DNA of 64,000 bases from Methanosarcina sp. MSH10X1 (GTDB taxonomy: Archaea; Halobacteriota; Methanosarcinia; Methanosarcinales; Methanosarcinaceae): positions 23,507 through 87,506 of the forward strand of contig NZ_SCHL01000011.1 of assembly GCF_004099695.1 (NCBI RefSeq). Direction: 5' to 3'. The translations under genes and the position numbers were made by a program. Position 1 is the first letter of the stretch; each line of letters begins with the position of its first letter. The notes under the pieces were generated by a model. The model did no database searches. It was given only the letters and a program-made list of their open reading frames with translations, and had not been told where the DNA came from. Positions 56,235-64,000 of the stretch are shown here, one piece after another.

Positions 56235-57515
56235 ATGTCAGGCACTATATTAGATATTGTAGAACTACTGCTGACCGCAGAGATCTATAACCGCTATCCA
56301 GAACTGGATGTGAACGATCTTCCAAAAAACATTCGGAAAAACTACTGGAGTGGCACAGAAAAAACAGTTCCCAAACCCGTTACAGCCACGTTTATCCGTA
56401 TTGAAAAACTGTATGGAATCAAGGATATCGAAAAAATCGTAAGGAACGTCCCCTTCATAAATACTGATAAGTCTCATTTTGAACTTCGTCTGAGTGCTTT
56501 CGAACTTGCTGCAGAATGGTTTGAAAAGCAGGAGGGGTCTCAGGAACGGATTGAGAATAACCCTGTCCTGGCTTATTACTTTGGAGAAATAAGAAAGGGT
56601 GAGGTTGCAAATTATGCACTCGCAAAGGCTAAAATAAGGCCCAAGGAAGTTGACAGGGAATGGATAGAGTCCCTGATAGCTGAGATCAGGAAAGAGGACA
56701 AAAGCGAAGAAATGCTTAAACTCGTGGTCATTATCGCCCCTGAGGATGTAAAGCAAAAAGTCCGCGACCTTGTGCTCACTGAAGAACAGGAGAGCGAAGT
56801 TGAAAAGATTATGAAAGCAATTAAGCACAGGGAATACCTGCGGGAAATTGGCCTGCATGATATAGGAAAACTCCTTTTCGTAGGCCCTCCTGGTACCGGA
56901 AAAACCTCGGTTGCCCGTGCACTCTCAGAACAGCTCTCAATCCCGTTTGTTGAGGTTAAACTCTCCATGATAACCGATCAGTATCTTGGTGAGACCGCAA
57001 AGAACATTGACAGAGTGTTTTTGCTTGCAAAGAAACTCAATCCCTGCATTCTTTTCATAGATGAGCTGGATTTCGTAGCAAAAGCAAGAACCTCGGACGA
57101 AAACGCTGCGATCAAGCGAGCAGTCAATACCCTCCTTAAAGCCATAGATGAAATTAGTCTTGTAGAGCATGGAGTTCTTCTTATCGCCGCGACCAACCAC
57201 CCCCGCATGCTTGATAGTGCGGCGTGGAGGCGCTTTGATGAAATAGTCCATTTCCCTCTTCCTGACCCTAATATGCGTAAAAACATTCTGGATATCGTAA
57301 CCCGGCACATTGAAGGGGACTTCGATACAGCAGAAATTGCCGAATTGACAGAAGGCTATTCAGGTTCAGACCTGCGCATGGTTATAAGGGAAGCTGTCCT
57401 CAGTGCTCTTCTTGAGGAACGTAAAATACTTACCCAGGAAGACCTGCTGGAAGCGGTAAAATCTTTTGATGAAAGGTCTGACCTTAAATCCGAAGAATAT
57501 GAAAGGAAGAAGTAA
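56235..57515 (+). CDS. AAA-family ATPase, unknown role
   Basis: A 426-residue single-AAA-domain ATPase. The N-terminal ~195 residues are an unassigned alpha-helical domain. The AAA module begins near residue 200: Walker A FVGPPGTGKTSVARAL, Walker B CILFIDELDFVA, sensor IAATNHPRMLD, and the arginine-finger-type AAWRRFDEIVHFPLP. A helical lid follows (TEGYSGSDLRMVIREAVLSAL). It resembles proteasome-ATPase/VAT-like modules but lacks their N-domains and coiled coil, so remodelling of a specific partner is likelier than general unfolding. Two bases separate it from the next gene, so they are cotranscribed. Confidence 0.88.
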   Translation: MSGTILDIVELLLTAEIYNRYPELDVNDLPKNIRKNYWSGTEKTVPKPVTATFIRIEKLYGIKDIEKIVRNVPFINTDKSHFELRLSAFELAAEWFEKQEGSQERIENNPVLAYYFGEIRKGEVANYALAKAKIRPKEVDREWIESLIAEIRKEDKSEEMLKLVVIIAPEDVKQKVRDLVLTEEQESEVEKIMKAIKHREYLREIGLHDIGKLLFVGPPGTGKTSVARALSEQLSIPFVEVKLSMITDQYLGETAKNIDRVFLLAKKLNPCILFIDELDFVAKARTSDENAAIKRAVNTLLKAIDEISLVEHGVLLIAATNHPRMLDSAAWRRFDEIVHFPLPDPNMRKNILDIVTRHIEGDFDTAEIAELTEGYSGSDLRMVIREAVLSALLEERKILTQEDLLEAVKSFDERSDLKSEEYERKK

Positions 57516-57517
57516 AG

Positions 57518-58258
57518 ATGAGGCTAACTTTGCTTGGGACCGGCGATGCTGTCGGAACGCCTAAAATCGGATGTAATTGCCCTGCCTGTGAAGATGCCCG
57601 AAAGGGTGGAAAGAGCCAGCGTCTTCGTTCTTCCATCCTTGTTGAGTCCGGAGAGGGTAAAATCCTTATTGACACCAGCCCTGACCTCAGGCAGCAGTTT
57701 CTCAAGCAAAACCTTTCCTGCGTAGACGGAGTAATCTGGACGCATGGGCACTATGACCATTACGCCGGGTTCGGTGAATTTTACAGGGTTCAAAATAAGG
57801 TTGATGTCTATGGAGTTCGCGAAACTCTCGAATATATAGACCGGTATGTCTCCTTTCTTAAACCCAGGTATCATTACGTAAAGCTCTATGAGCCATTCGA
57901 GCTAATAGGGCTACAGTTTTCTCTTTTTAAGGTCAACCACCCTCCAGTAGAAATTCCGGCAGGGGTTATAATTCGTGAAGGTAATAGGAAAGTAGTGATC
58001 ACAGGAGACACAAACTCAAAGATTCCTGAAGCCAGCCTGGAGCTGATGCAGAACCCGGACCTTCTTATTGCCGATGCTATAGTCCCTCCCCATATCCATA
58101 TTAAAAAGCACATGAACTCAGAAGAGGCTATGGCACTCGCAGAGCAACTCAATGCAAAAGAAGTAGTTTTGACCCATCTCAGTCATCTGTTCCGTCCCCA
58201 CCATATTGAAGCATTATTTTTGCCCCTCGGATATGACGAGCAGGTTTTTGAGTTCTAA
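57518..58258 (+). CDS. metallo-beta-lactamase-fold hydrolase (PhnP-like)
   Basis: A 246-residue zinc hydrolase with MRLTLLGTGDAVGTPKIGC at the start and the diagnostic HxHxDH in WTHGHYDHYAGF (about residue 75). Later metal ligands are in VVITGDTN and LTHLSH. A Cys pair near the N-terminus (CNCPAC) is typical of PhnP/tRNase Z-like proteins. The nearest type is the cyclic-phosphodiesterase PhnP group; the substrate is unknown and no phosphonate genes are nearby. It is cotranscribed with the AAA ATPase. Confidence 0.87.
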   Translation: MRLTLLGTGDAVGTPKIGCNCPACEDARKGGKSQRLRSSILVESGEGKILIDTSPDLRQQFLKQNLSCVDGVIWTHGHYDHYAGFGEFYRVQNKVDVYGVRETLEYIDRYVSFLKPRYHYVKLYEPFELIGLQFSLFKVNHPPVEIPAGVIIREGNRKVVITGDTNSKIPEASLELMQNPDLLIADAIVPPHIHIKKHMNSEEAMALAEQLNAKEVVLTHLSHLFRPHHIEALFLPLGYDEQVFEF

Positions 58259-58789
58259 AATTTTCGGCATCTCGCTTATCAGTATTATTTTGCTTAATTA
58301 TTTTTCTGAACTGGACCAGTTTCACTCCTAAATTCTAATCTTCATCTATATTTTTGGCATTAGGTGTATTTAGGTGTATTATACATCGTTTATACATCGT
58401 TTCATCCATATTTTGGTAACAGGTAAATGAGTTATAAAATCCTAAAAAGAAAATCGAGTATTAAAATATATGTTGAAAATGTACTTTTTTGTAGAAATCG
58501 CCAATTTATTACAAATAATTTATACAGGTTTTTGCTTATGTCGCACACTGAGATCTAGTTTTTATCGATATGTGTACAAGCTTAATAAAGTTTGAATTCG
58601 GGTTTTTCCCAGATGACTGAAGCATTTCACCTGCTTCAAGAATCAGAAATTAGAATGAATCTATTTCTTCAGGTAGACTGGTCTTAAAACCTGCCACTCA
58701 GCTGGTAAACAAAATTCGCATAGAAGCATTAGATTAATATTTATCTTAATGTTTTAGTATTACTAAAGGATTTTATACGGTGTAGAATT
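58259..58789. other. AT-rich intergenic region with short tandem repeats
   Basis: About 530 bases without a gene. Around 58365-58405 two short phrases are each doubled (TAGGTGTATT twice, TACATCGTTT twice). Otherwise nothing is defined. Confidence 0.4.
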
Positions 58790-59119
58790 ATGAATCAGCA
58801 TTACTTTTCTCTGGATAATTATTATAAGTATTTTATAGGTTTTGACGGTATTATACTTACTTTTTTAATTGTAAAGAGTTACCCGGTCGTTTTTAATTTA
58901 GCAACAAAAGCTAGTTTCTTAATTATGTTAGTAGGAGCATGTTGCGTATTAATTGATAACTGGAATCGAAAATCAATAGATTACAGATTATACGTTGAGC
59001 TATATGAAAACGAATATCAAGCTAAATCTGACTATAAAGCTGGTAAGGTATTTATAAACTTGATTTTTTATGTAATCTCCATATATTTAGTAGTATCTGG
59101 TATATCTGGTGTTCTTTGA
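58790..59119 (+). CDS. small three-helix membrane protein, AT-rich
   Basis: A 109-residue protein I do not recognise. Hydrophobic helices lie at about residues 15-33 and 40-56, plus one at the C-terminus (FINLIFYVISIYLVVSGISG), separated by a charged loop (DNWNRKSIDYRLYVELYENEYQ). Its base composition is more AT-rich than its neighbours, perhaps reflecting foreign origin, but it also follows a long AT-rich gap. There is no clear ribosome-binding site. Function unknown. Confidence 0.6.
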   Translation: MNQHYFSLDNYYKYFIGFDGIILTFLIVKSYPVVFNLATKASFLIMLVGACCVLIDNWNRKSIDYRLYVELYENEYQAKSDYKAGKVFINLIFYVISIYLVVSGISGVL

Positions 59120-59470
59120 TACGGATATAATGGGCGGGAGGTCAGAAACTCGCCCGGCAAGGTTGTTGAAAAAAGGTGTTTTCATTATTCTATATGGATT
59201 CAAAACAACTGTCTCGAAAGAAAGTAATATATCTGCAAACGACTATAATTCTCTCGAAATATACAGTTCGAAGAATGTCTGAAAAATAAAAGGATTCCTA
59301 TCTCTAAATAACAATCTAATCTCTTATTTCTTCTATTTTTCTCTTTAAAGGGCTCTAATTTTTATGTTAGTCACATATAAATACAAGTACATCCAATTTT
59401 AATATTGGGATTATTATATTTTTTCCTATTATATTGAATGGGAAAATAAAACAAAAAGGGAGTGATATCT

Positions 59471-59704
59471 ATGGCAGTAAGAAATCCAGTAGACCTGATT
59501 GCACTTATACTTGTTATAGTGGGCGGATTAAACTGGGGGCTTATAGGGCTCTTTGACTTTAATCTGGTAGCTGCTATCTTCGGGGAAGGGAGTACTCTTT
59601 CAAGAATTATCTATATCCTTGTAGGGCTTGCAGCGCTTTATACGATCTACTTCACCGTAAGATCTGATACGTATCAAACTCATGGTACTACGACACGCCA
59701 TTAA
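59471..59704 (+). CDS. DUF378 small membrane protein
   Basis: A 77-residue protein with two membrane helices. It has the DUF378 pattern NPVDLIALILVIVGGLNWGL (the GGxNWGL motif is diagnostic) followed by a second helix (IIYILVGLAALYTIYF). GGGAGTGAT precedes the ATG; a GTG three codons earlier is possible. Function unknown. It is followed by a double-hairpin terminator. Confidence 0.85.
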   Translation: MAVRNPVDLIALILVIVGGLNWGLIGLFDFNLVAAIFGEGSTLSRIIYILVGLAALYTIYFTVRSDTYQTHGTTTRH

Positions 59705-59716
59705 GTAAAAATGATT

Positions 59717-59780
59717 GGAAAGCTCCTTTCCGGTGTAGCACCGTGAAAGAGACCTAACCAGCTGTAATTTTTTTAAGAAG
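59717..59780 (+). terminator. double-hairpin terminator after DUF378
   Basis: GGAAAG/CTTTCC (59717-59731) and GGTG/CACC (59732-59742) form two adjacent stems, followed about 25 bases later by a run of seven T. Confidence 0.6.
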
Positions 59781-60080
59781 GCTGGATATAAAATAGGACA
59801 AATTTTTTTCTATTCCTTCTAAAAATTTTTTCTTCATTTTTCTCTCTTTATTTTTAATCCGATTTCTCAGTTATTGTCAAATATCAGGTTTTATCAACGT
59901 CATAATAATCTTTAATTCGTAGTCTTATTATGTTTGTCAATATAATGTACTTTAATATAATGTATTTTATTTTATAACTTCTCTGCCCTTGAAATTTTTT
60001 GAATGCAGTATGCCGTATGTTCTGTAGGCAATTTCCTGCTCATCTTAGAGCAGTTTTATCCTTCCTGGTCGAACCGAATT

Positions 60081-61154
60081 TTATTCTTTACGCTTCCAGG
60101 GCAGCAATGCAGCTTCAAAAGCCAGAAGCGGCCCTATGAACCATCCTGCCCACAATAAAAGCCCTACTATTCCAAGCGAAAAGAAGTAAAACCGCTTTCT
60201 TGCTGATCCTCCGCCATAAGTCTCATTTTTAAGGCTTAACGTGATTGAAGCAACTCCAAGTCCTATACTGGATAAGATTAAAACTACAGTGATAGCAATT
60301 TCCGGGGAGTACGAACTTTTACTTAATGACATCAGCATCTGGAAAATATATGAGGCTCCCGTACCCAGGAAGAAAAGACCTGCAAGTATCCCTGACATGC
60401 GTGCAGGGCTGAGTCCGGCTACAGTTTCCTTTTTCAGGTATATTGCCAGAAACCCGGCTGCAAGAGTTAATGCAAGCGGGGTGAATATCAAATACAGGCT
60501 CTGCCCTTCCCAGCGATAAACCCTTATCTGGCTCAGGGGTACGGTGATCCATTCTTTCAAGGTGAAAGTCTCCCGGTATCCCAGAACCATCCCATAATTT
60601 CCTTCGCTCGGGACTTCTCTTTCCGGGACAGTTTCTCCCCCTGTTATATCTGCTCCATGTACCGCACCTACTGCGGCATAATAAATCCCGCTTTCCGGAG
60701 CTTCCATATCGAGCCGGGCAAGTGAATAAAAGGCACTCGGGGTAAACCCTTCATATACTGGACTCTCAGGCATACCGTAGGAAAGTACTTTTGCCCCATA
60801 TCCATCGGGCACTTCCAATCCCTCAGGTGCCCGTCCCTCATCCTCAAGACCCGGCCCCATAAGAATCAGGTTAGGAGTAAAGCCCTGGTCTACCTCCTCA
60901 ATCGGGACGGTGAGCCCGAGTACAATTCTCTCTCCTTTTTCCATCTTAAAAGCGTAATATTTTAGGTCTTCGGAAGCAATCTGCCCGTAAAAAACCCATG
61001 ATTTCGCAGCATTTTCAATCAGGACAGCGGATTCAGGATTTTCACCTTCTCCACCAAAAGCTGGCACATGAGCAAGTACGGGAGTGAGAAAAAAGCATAT
61101 GGCAGTCAGAAGCAGTAGAAAAAAGCCAGGATGCTTGAGTATCCGCAGTTGCAT
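60081..61154 (-). CDS. exported membrane protein, unknown function
   Basis: A ~357-residue protein. A signal peptide or first helix (GFFLLLLTAICFFLTPVLA) is followed by an extracytoplasmic beta-rich domain (~30-210: WVFYGQIASEDLKYYAFKM...VLGLTVP, YYAAVGAVHG). Four C-terminal membrane helices follow (~225-345). I do not recognise the family. The layout suggests a receptor- or transporter-associated membrane protein. It starts at the ATG giving MQLRILKHPG; a TTG two codons earlier is possible. It is divergent from the UV-endonuclease-like gene. Confidence 0.75.
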   Translation of the reverse strand: MQLRILKHPGFFLLLLTAICFFLTPVLAHVPAFGGEGENPESAVLIENAAKSWVFYGQIASEDLKYYAFKMEKGERIVLGLTVPIEEVDQGFTPNLILMGPGLEDEGRAPEGLEVPDGYGAKVLSYGMPESPVYEGFTPSAFYSLARLDMEAPESGIYYAAVGAVHGADITGGETVPEREVPSEGNYGMVLGYRETFTLKEWITVPLSQIRVYRWEGQSLYLIFTPLALTLAAGFLAIYLKKETVAGLSPARMSGILAGLFFLGTGASYIFQMLMSLSKSSYSPEIAITVVLILSSIGLGVASITLSLKNETYGGGSARKRFYFFSLGIVGLLLWAGWFIGPLLAFEAALLPWKRKE

Positions 61155-61291
61155 GGACAATGTTTTCTCAAGTAGTACGTAAATATGTATAAGAACAAAG
61201 AATCAGACATAGAAGATAAGGCTGAATTTCCGTATTAAGTGAATTCTTCTCCCTCCGAAAACCCTTTCATAAATGTGCTCGAATTTCTCTT

Positions 61292-61621
61292 ATGAGAATC
61301 TGGGATATACCTCCTGAAAGGCTATGCAGGCAGCACCTGCTAGGGGAACATCGTGAGCTGCATGCTTTATGGTCAATAATTATCAATAACAAAAAGGGCT
61401 ATGCGCATCATCCCGAAACCATGCGCTGGAGGGGGAAACTCAAAGCTCTCTACCTGAGGCATGAAGCCCTGGTAGAGGAAATGACAAAAAGGGGTTACAA
61501 GCATCACACTCCTCTTGATCCTGCTTTTGCGACGGGAAAGGCTGTTCAGGATGAGCTTGTGAATTCTTATGAAGAGCAGGTCAGGCTCCTGAAAGAAAGG
61601 GGGTGTGATTGCCGGGTTTGA
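61292..61621 (+). CDS. pyrimidine-dimer DNA glycosylase family (T4 endonuclease V-like)
   Basis: A 109-residue protein related to T4 DenV (Pyr_excise). The segment RLCRQHLLGEHRELH aligns with T4's ELADQHLMAEYRELP, including the Glu22 equivalent of catalytic Glu23. RIW aligns with T4's RIN, placing Met1 where T4 has Thr2, the residue that forms the Schiff base once its Met is removed. The next residue is Arg, so Met would probably stay on. Activity as a UV-dimer glycosylase is therefore uncertain; a related amine-based lyase is possible. C-terminal KERGCDCRV ends in a Cys pair. Confidence 0.85.
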   Translation: MRIWDIPPERLCRQHLLGEHRELHALWSIIINNKKGYAHHPETMRWRGKLKALYLRHEALVEEMTKRGYKHHTPLDPAFATGKAVQDELVNSYEEQVRLLKERGCDCRV

Positions 61622-61721
61622 ATCGGTTCTTTCAGGAAAACGAAAATTCACATCCCTGGCTGTGCTTTCAAACTTCTTTATGAAGGCAAGGCTTCTTAGT
61701 CCGGGTAAAAAGGGGAGTGAA

Positions 61722-61787
61722 TTTCAGGGTCTAAAGTTGAGACAAATTTACCTTATAGTTTCAGGATCTAAGGTTAAGACAAATTTA
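61722..61787 (+). repeat. 37 bp-spaced direct repeat in intergenic region
   Basis: A ~29 base phrase beginning TTTCAGG(G/A)TCTAA and ending AGACAAATTTA occurs at 61722-61750 and again at 61759-61787, with about three differences. It sits inside a 510 base gap (61622-62135) that contains no convincing gene. Confidence 0.55.
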
Positions 61788-62189
61788 ATCTTATACGTCT
61801 TAATTAGTAGAGGTTATTCTATCCATATCTCCAGCAGAACTTCGTATGAATTTATTCGTTTCTCTCTGGCATTTGTTCAGCCTGTAACTGTGGTAGAACT
61901 TACCGTCAGCCTGGAATGAGACACTGATCCTTTACTTTTTGTTACTGTGTCTTTCCATTGTCTTACTACCATGCCGCTGGTAATTAATGTATGGCGCTAA
62001 TTCTTTATCTTTTCTGCTCAATCTTTTAAAATTCAAGACAAATATATATACATATCGATAAACTAATATATAATAAACTCTAATTTACTAGAGAGAAACA
62101 TTCTGGAGAGAATATACCGTCGCCAGATCTGCGATATGGCAGCAGGAAAGCCTGAAACCTCGTCTTTTCACATCTTTCCGGAGAATATA

Positions 62190-62786
62190 ATGAAACCTGT
62201 ACTGGATGAAGAGGAAATCTGGATAATTGAGTGCATAAAAGAAGCCCATATAGACTGCGGTTTCCATATTCGAGATGTTATAAAAAAAGCAAAAACAAGA
62301 TATGGCCTATCCAGGTCGACAGTATATGAGATTGTAAGTTATCTGGAATTTCACGGTCTGGTAAGAACAAACGAATCCGGCAACCGGGTATTCGATCAAA
62401 ATGTTTCCTATTGTGTAACATGTCCAGGCTGCGGAAAAGAAATTCCAGAAAATGAATATATCAAAGAAAATGGGCGGGTAACATGTGAAGAATGCTATCT
62501 GGAAGAGCACCAGAGAATCAAGTTTGCAGATCCTGTAGCCGTACGTTCTAAAAAACTCTTCAGAAAAAAGTATGGACTGGAAGGTACCGACGGGCTGACC
62601 GACCTTCAAAAAGAAGTTTATCGGTTTATACAGGCTGAAGGAGGGGTAACGCCTGAAAAGGTTTCTAAACTCTTTGGGCTTACGCCCCAGGAAACCCGGA
62701 ACCAGCTTGCGATATTAAGGCATTGTGAGCTCGTGAAGTGGCGGAAAATGGGAGATGAAATGTACATGGTGCCTTTTGACTCTTAA
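62190..62786 (+). CDS. winged-helix + zinc-ribbon + winged-helix regulator (paralogue A)
   Basis: About 198 residues from the ATG preceded by GGAG at six bases. An ATG 18 codons earlier lacks a ribosome-binding site. Three parts: an N-terminal winged helix (YGLSRSTVYEIVSYLEFHGLVRTN); a four-Cys zinc module (CPGCGKEIPENEYIKENGRVTCEECY); and a C-terminal winged helix (DLQKEVYRFIQAEGGVTPEKVSKLFGLTPQETRNQLAILRHCELV). The last two parts are clearly paralogous to the gene 410 bases downstream (shared AVRSKK, GLEGT and LRHCELVK). Probable transcription regulator; target unknown. Between the paralogues lies an AhpD-like gene. Confidence 0.82.
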   Translation: MKPVLDEEEIWIIECIKEAHIDCGFHIRDVIKKAKTRYGLSRSTVYEIVSYLEFHGLVRTNESGNRVFDQNVSYCVTCPGCGKEIPENEYIKENGRVTCEECYLEEHQRIKFADPVAVRSKKLFRKKYGLEGTDGLTDLQKEVYRFIQAEGGVTPEKVSKLFGLTPQETRNQLAILRHCELVKWRKMGDEMYMVPFDS

Positions 62787-62865
62787 ATCTACTTTTAATA
62801 GTTTTTAAACCACTTATGGGATTTAGTGTGTTAAAGGAGGTGAAACATTCACCGAAAAAATCGAC

Positions 62866-63177
62866 ATGGATGAAAAAGTACGGATTCTGGCCGGGCAACT
62901 CCCTGGAGTAATGAGTGCAGTCCACGGGCTCCATTCCGAAGTTATTAAAGACGGAGCTTTAAGTGCGAAAACGAAAGAACTCATGATGGTAGCGATTGCA
63001 GTATCCCTGCGATGTGAATACTGTCTCTGGAAGCATGTTCCTGAAGCTGTAAAACTGGGAGCAAGCCGTGAGGAAATCCTGGAGACCGTCAGTACAGCTA
63101 TAGTGATGGCTGGTGGACCTGCGGTAGCCTATGGATCGGTAATCGTTCTTAAAATTCTGGATGAACTGAATGTCTGA
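62866..63177 (+). CDS. AhpD/carboxymuconolactone-decarboxylase-like protein
   Basis: A 103-residue AhpD-fold protein, with the redox Cys pair CEYC and a following His in VSLRCEYCLWKHVPEAVKLGAS (C-x2-C-x3-H). Such proteins are small peroxidases or disulfide reductases. Only one canonical start is available, ATG 62866. Yet a textbook GGAGGTGA ribosome-binding site lies 22 bases before it, and the codon it faces reads TTC, exactly where the downstream paralogue has its TTG start within TTGACCGAA. Real initiation may use a non-standard codon. The gene is flanked by two paralogous zinc/winged-helix regulators on the same strand. Confidence 0.85.
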   Translation: MDEKVRILAGQLPGVMSAVHGLHSEVIKDGALSAKTKELMMVAIAVSLRCEYCLWKHVPEAVKLGASREEILETVSTAIVMAGGPAVAYGSVIVLKILDELNV

Positions 63178-63196
63178 ATCAGCGAGGTGAGATGAG

Positions 63197-63592
63197 TTGA
63201 CCGAAGGAAAAACCAATTCTGTCAAATGTAACGTTTGCGGCTGCGAGATGGAAAAAGAAGATTGTATAGAGGAAGAAGGCAAGCTTTTCTGTGAAGACTG
63301 CTTTATAGAAGGGCACCATAAAATCCAGGCATGTAACCCCTGGGCAGTTCGCTCCAAGAAAATCTTCAGAGAAGAAGCCGGGCTTGAAGGGACAGAAGGA
63401 CTGACGGAACTGCAAAAAGCCATTTATGAGTTTATTGCTTCCAGCGGCGGGGTAAAAAAAGAAGAGATTGTAAAAAAGTTTGGAATCTCCCTGCTGGAAG
63501 CCGAGAACCAGTTTGCTCTCCTGAGGCATTGTGAGCTGGTAAAAGGACAAAAAAGGGCAGATGGCGTATATCTTGTACCCTTTGGGGCGTAA
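63197..63592 (+). CDS. zinc-ribbon + winged-helix protein (paralogue B)
   Basis: A 131-residue paralogue of the C-terminal two-thirds of the regulator at 62190, without its first winged helix. It has a zinc module CNVCGCEMEKEDCIEEEG followed by CEDCF, then AVRSKKIFREEAGLEGTEGL, and a winged helix TELQKAIYEFIASSGGVKKE...LLRHCELVKG. It starts at TTG 63197, with GAGGTGA six bases upstream. Nineteen bases separate it from the AhpD-like gene, so the two are likely cotranscribed. The two regulators could form heteromers or compete for sites. Confidence 0.82.
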   Translation: MTEGKTNSVKCNVCGCEMEKEDCIEEEGKLFCEDCFIEGHHKIQACNPWAVRSKKIFREEAGLEGTEGLTELQKAIYEFIASSGGVKKEEIVKKFGISLLEAENQFALLRHCELVKGQKRADGVYLVPFGA

Positions 63593-63832
63593 GCAAGCTC
63601 TAAAACTACTTTATTTTTTATTCCTTACTTTGCTCATATTATCTTCCGAAAGCGGATCTTTATCTTTTTTATAGGTCAAACCAGGCATCAACAGTCTGAT
63701 CTTCGCCAGTTAAAGAGTTACCAGAAGCATTGTTTTTGATAGCCCTTTCACGAAACTTATGATTTAATAATCTCCTGAAAGGGCTTGAGCATAGGACAAT
63801 TTACGTTCAGGGTAAAAACCTGAATTTTAAAT

Positions 63833-64000
63833 TTATTTTGGACAGATTGCTTTGAGACCTGAGGAGACATCTGCCAGAAGTTCGATTGGGATTCCCATAA
63901 TCATTTCCTCGTCTGAGATCTTCGTGTATGTCCTGCTGCCGCTGCAGCCGACTGTAACTCCGATTTTGCCTTCTTTGTAGACCCTTACAACCCCATCCGA
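63833..64000 (-). CDS. 3' end of a DUF169-like gene (truncated by window edge)
   Basis: The last 55 codons of a minus-strand gene whose start lies beyond the window. The visible C-terminus (VGCSGSRTYTKISDEEMIMG, then IPIELLADV) resembles the end of DUF169 (COG2043) proteins, which finish with a GC-x-G-x-R-x-Y-T and a D/E-E/D-x3-G-I-P pattern. Methanogens carry several such proteins of unknown function. Only the end can be judged. Confidence 0.65.
   Translation of the reverse strand, partial: SDGVVRVYKEGKIGVTVGCSGSRTYTKISDEEMIMGIPIELLADVSSGLKAICPK

Overview
This 64 kb window is archaeal chromosome, almost certainly from a Methanosarcina species. The evidence is archaeal FEN-1, aIF1 (SUI1), MetG and PurL, an NreA-type repair protein, the mevalonate-pathway HMG-CoA synthase/thiolase/DUF35 set, a beta-RFAP synthase for methanopterin, a FilR1/DUF1724 regulator of the Msr type, an AceP-like acetate permease, a Cam-like gamma carbonic anhydrase, moderate GC and long AT-rich intergenic regions. 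I saw no rRNA, tRNA, CRISPR array, insertion sequence or prophage. The only decayed gene I can defend is an OFA transporter remnant near 10.1 kb.

Layout. 0-7.5 kb: a small membrane/coiled-coil protein, a stunted TsaA-like protein, FEN-1, a CDF metal exporter with an apparent CTG start, beta-RFAP synthase, phosphoglycerate mutase and gamma carbonic anhydrase. 8-20 kb: an OFA-family MFS transporter, DUF1059, the OFA remnant, an acetate permease, a P-type ATPase, an AzgA-like purine permease, a UbiA prenyltransferase, the DUF1724 regulator and PurH. 20-29 kb: a FAD disulfide-reductase relative lacking the C-terminal His, endonuclease III, a tandem repeat array, a cobalt/nickel ECF transporter (cbiO-Q, then cbiM-N behind a 500 bp gap with a 32 bp periodic motif), DNA polymerase IV and a chagasin-like inhibitor. 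29-39 kb: a PUA/PP-loop/ferredoxin fusion, a RelE-type toxin-antitoxin pair behind a perfect palindrome, a Cas4-like protein, and a mevalonate-entry operon headed by an HTH regulator. 39-49 kb: MetG, SppA, and a glycan operon (GH57-like, GH57, ACT-V4R regulator, GH15). 49-58 kb: PurL, a small HTH protein, aIF1, an HTH/Nre repair pair, PurC, an AAA ATPase and a metallo-beta-lactamase hydrolase. 58-64 kb: small membrane proteins, a UV-endonuclease homologue, two paralogous zinc/winged-helix proteins flanking an AhpD-like gene, and the 3' part of a DUF169-like gene.

Themes. Three purine genes (purH, purL, purC) and a purine permease are scattered, not clustered. FEN-1 and Nre both end in PCNA-interaction boxes. 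A family of hairpin-rich intergenic repeats occurs at four loci (about 23.0-23.9, 31.3-31.6, 41.7-41.9 and 48.9-49.2 kb) in both orientations; one locus has been amplified into about four identical 110 bp units.

The most unusual items are: the glycan operon with one GH57 copy that has lost its acid/base aspartate beside a V4R ligand-binding regulator; the repeat family; the duplicated zinc/winged-helix pair around AhpD, where a strong ribosome-binding site faces no start codon; and several short-period direct repeats in promoter regions that look like operators.
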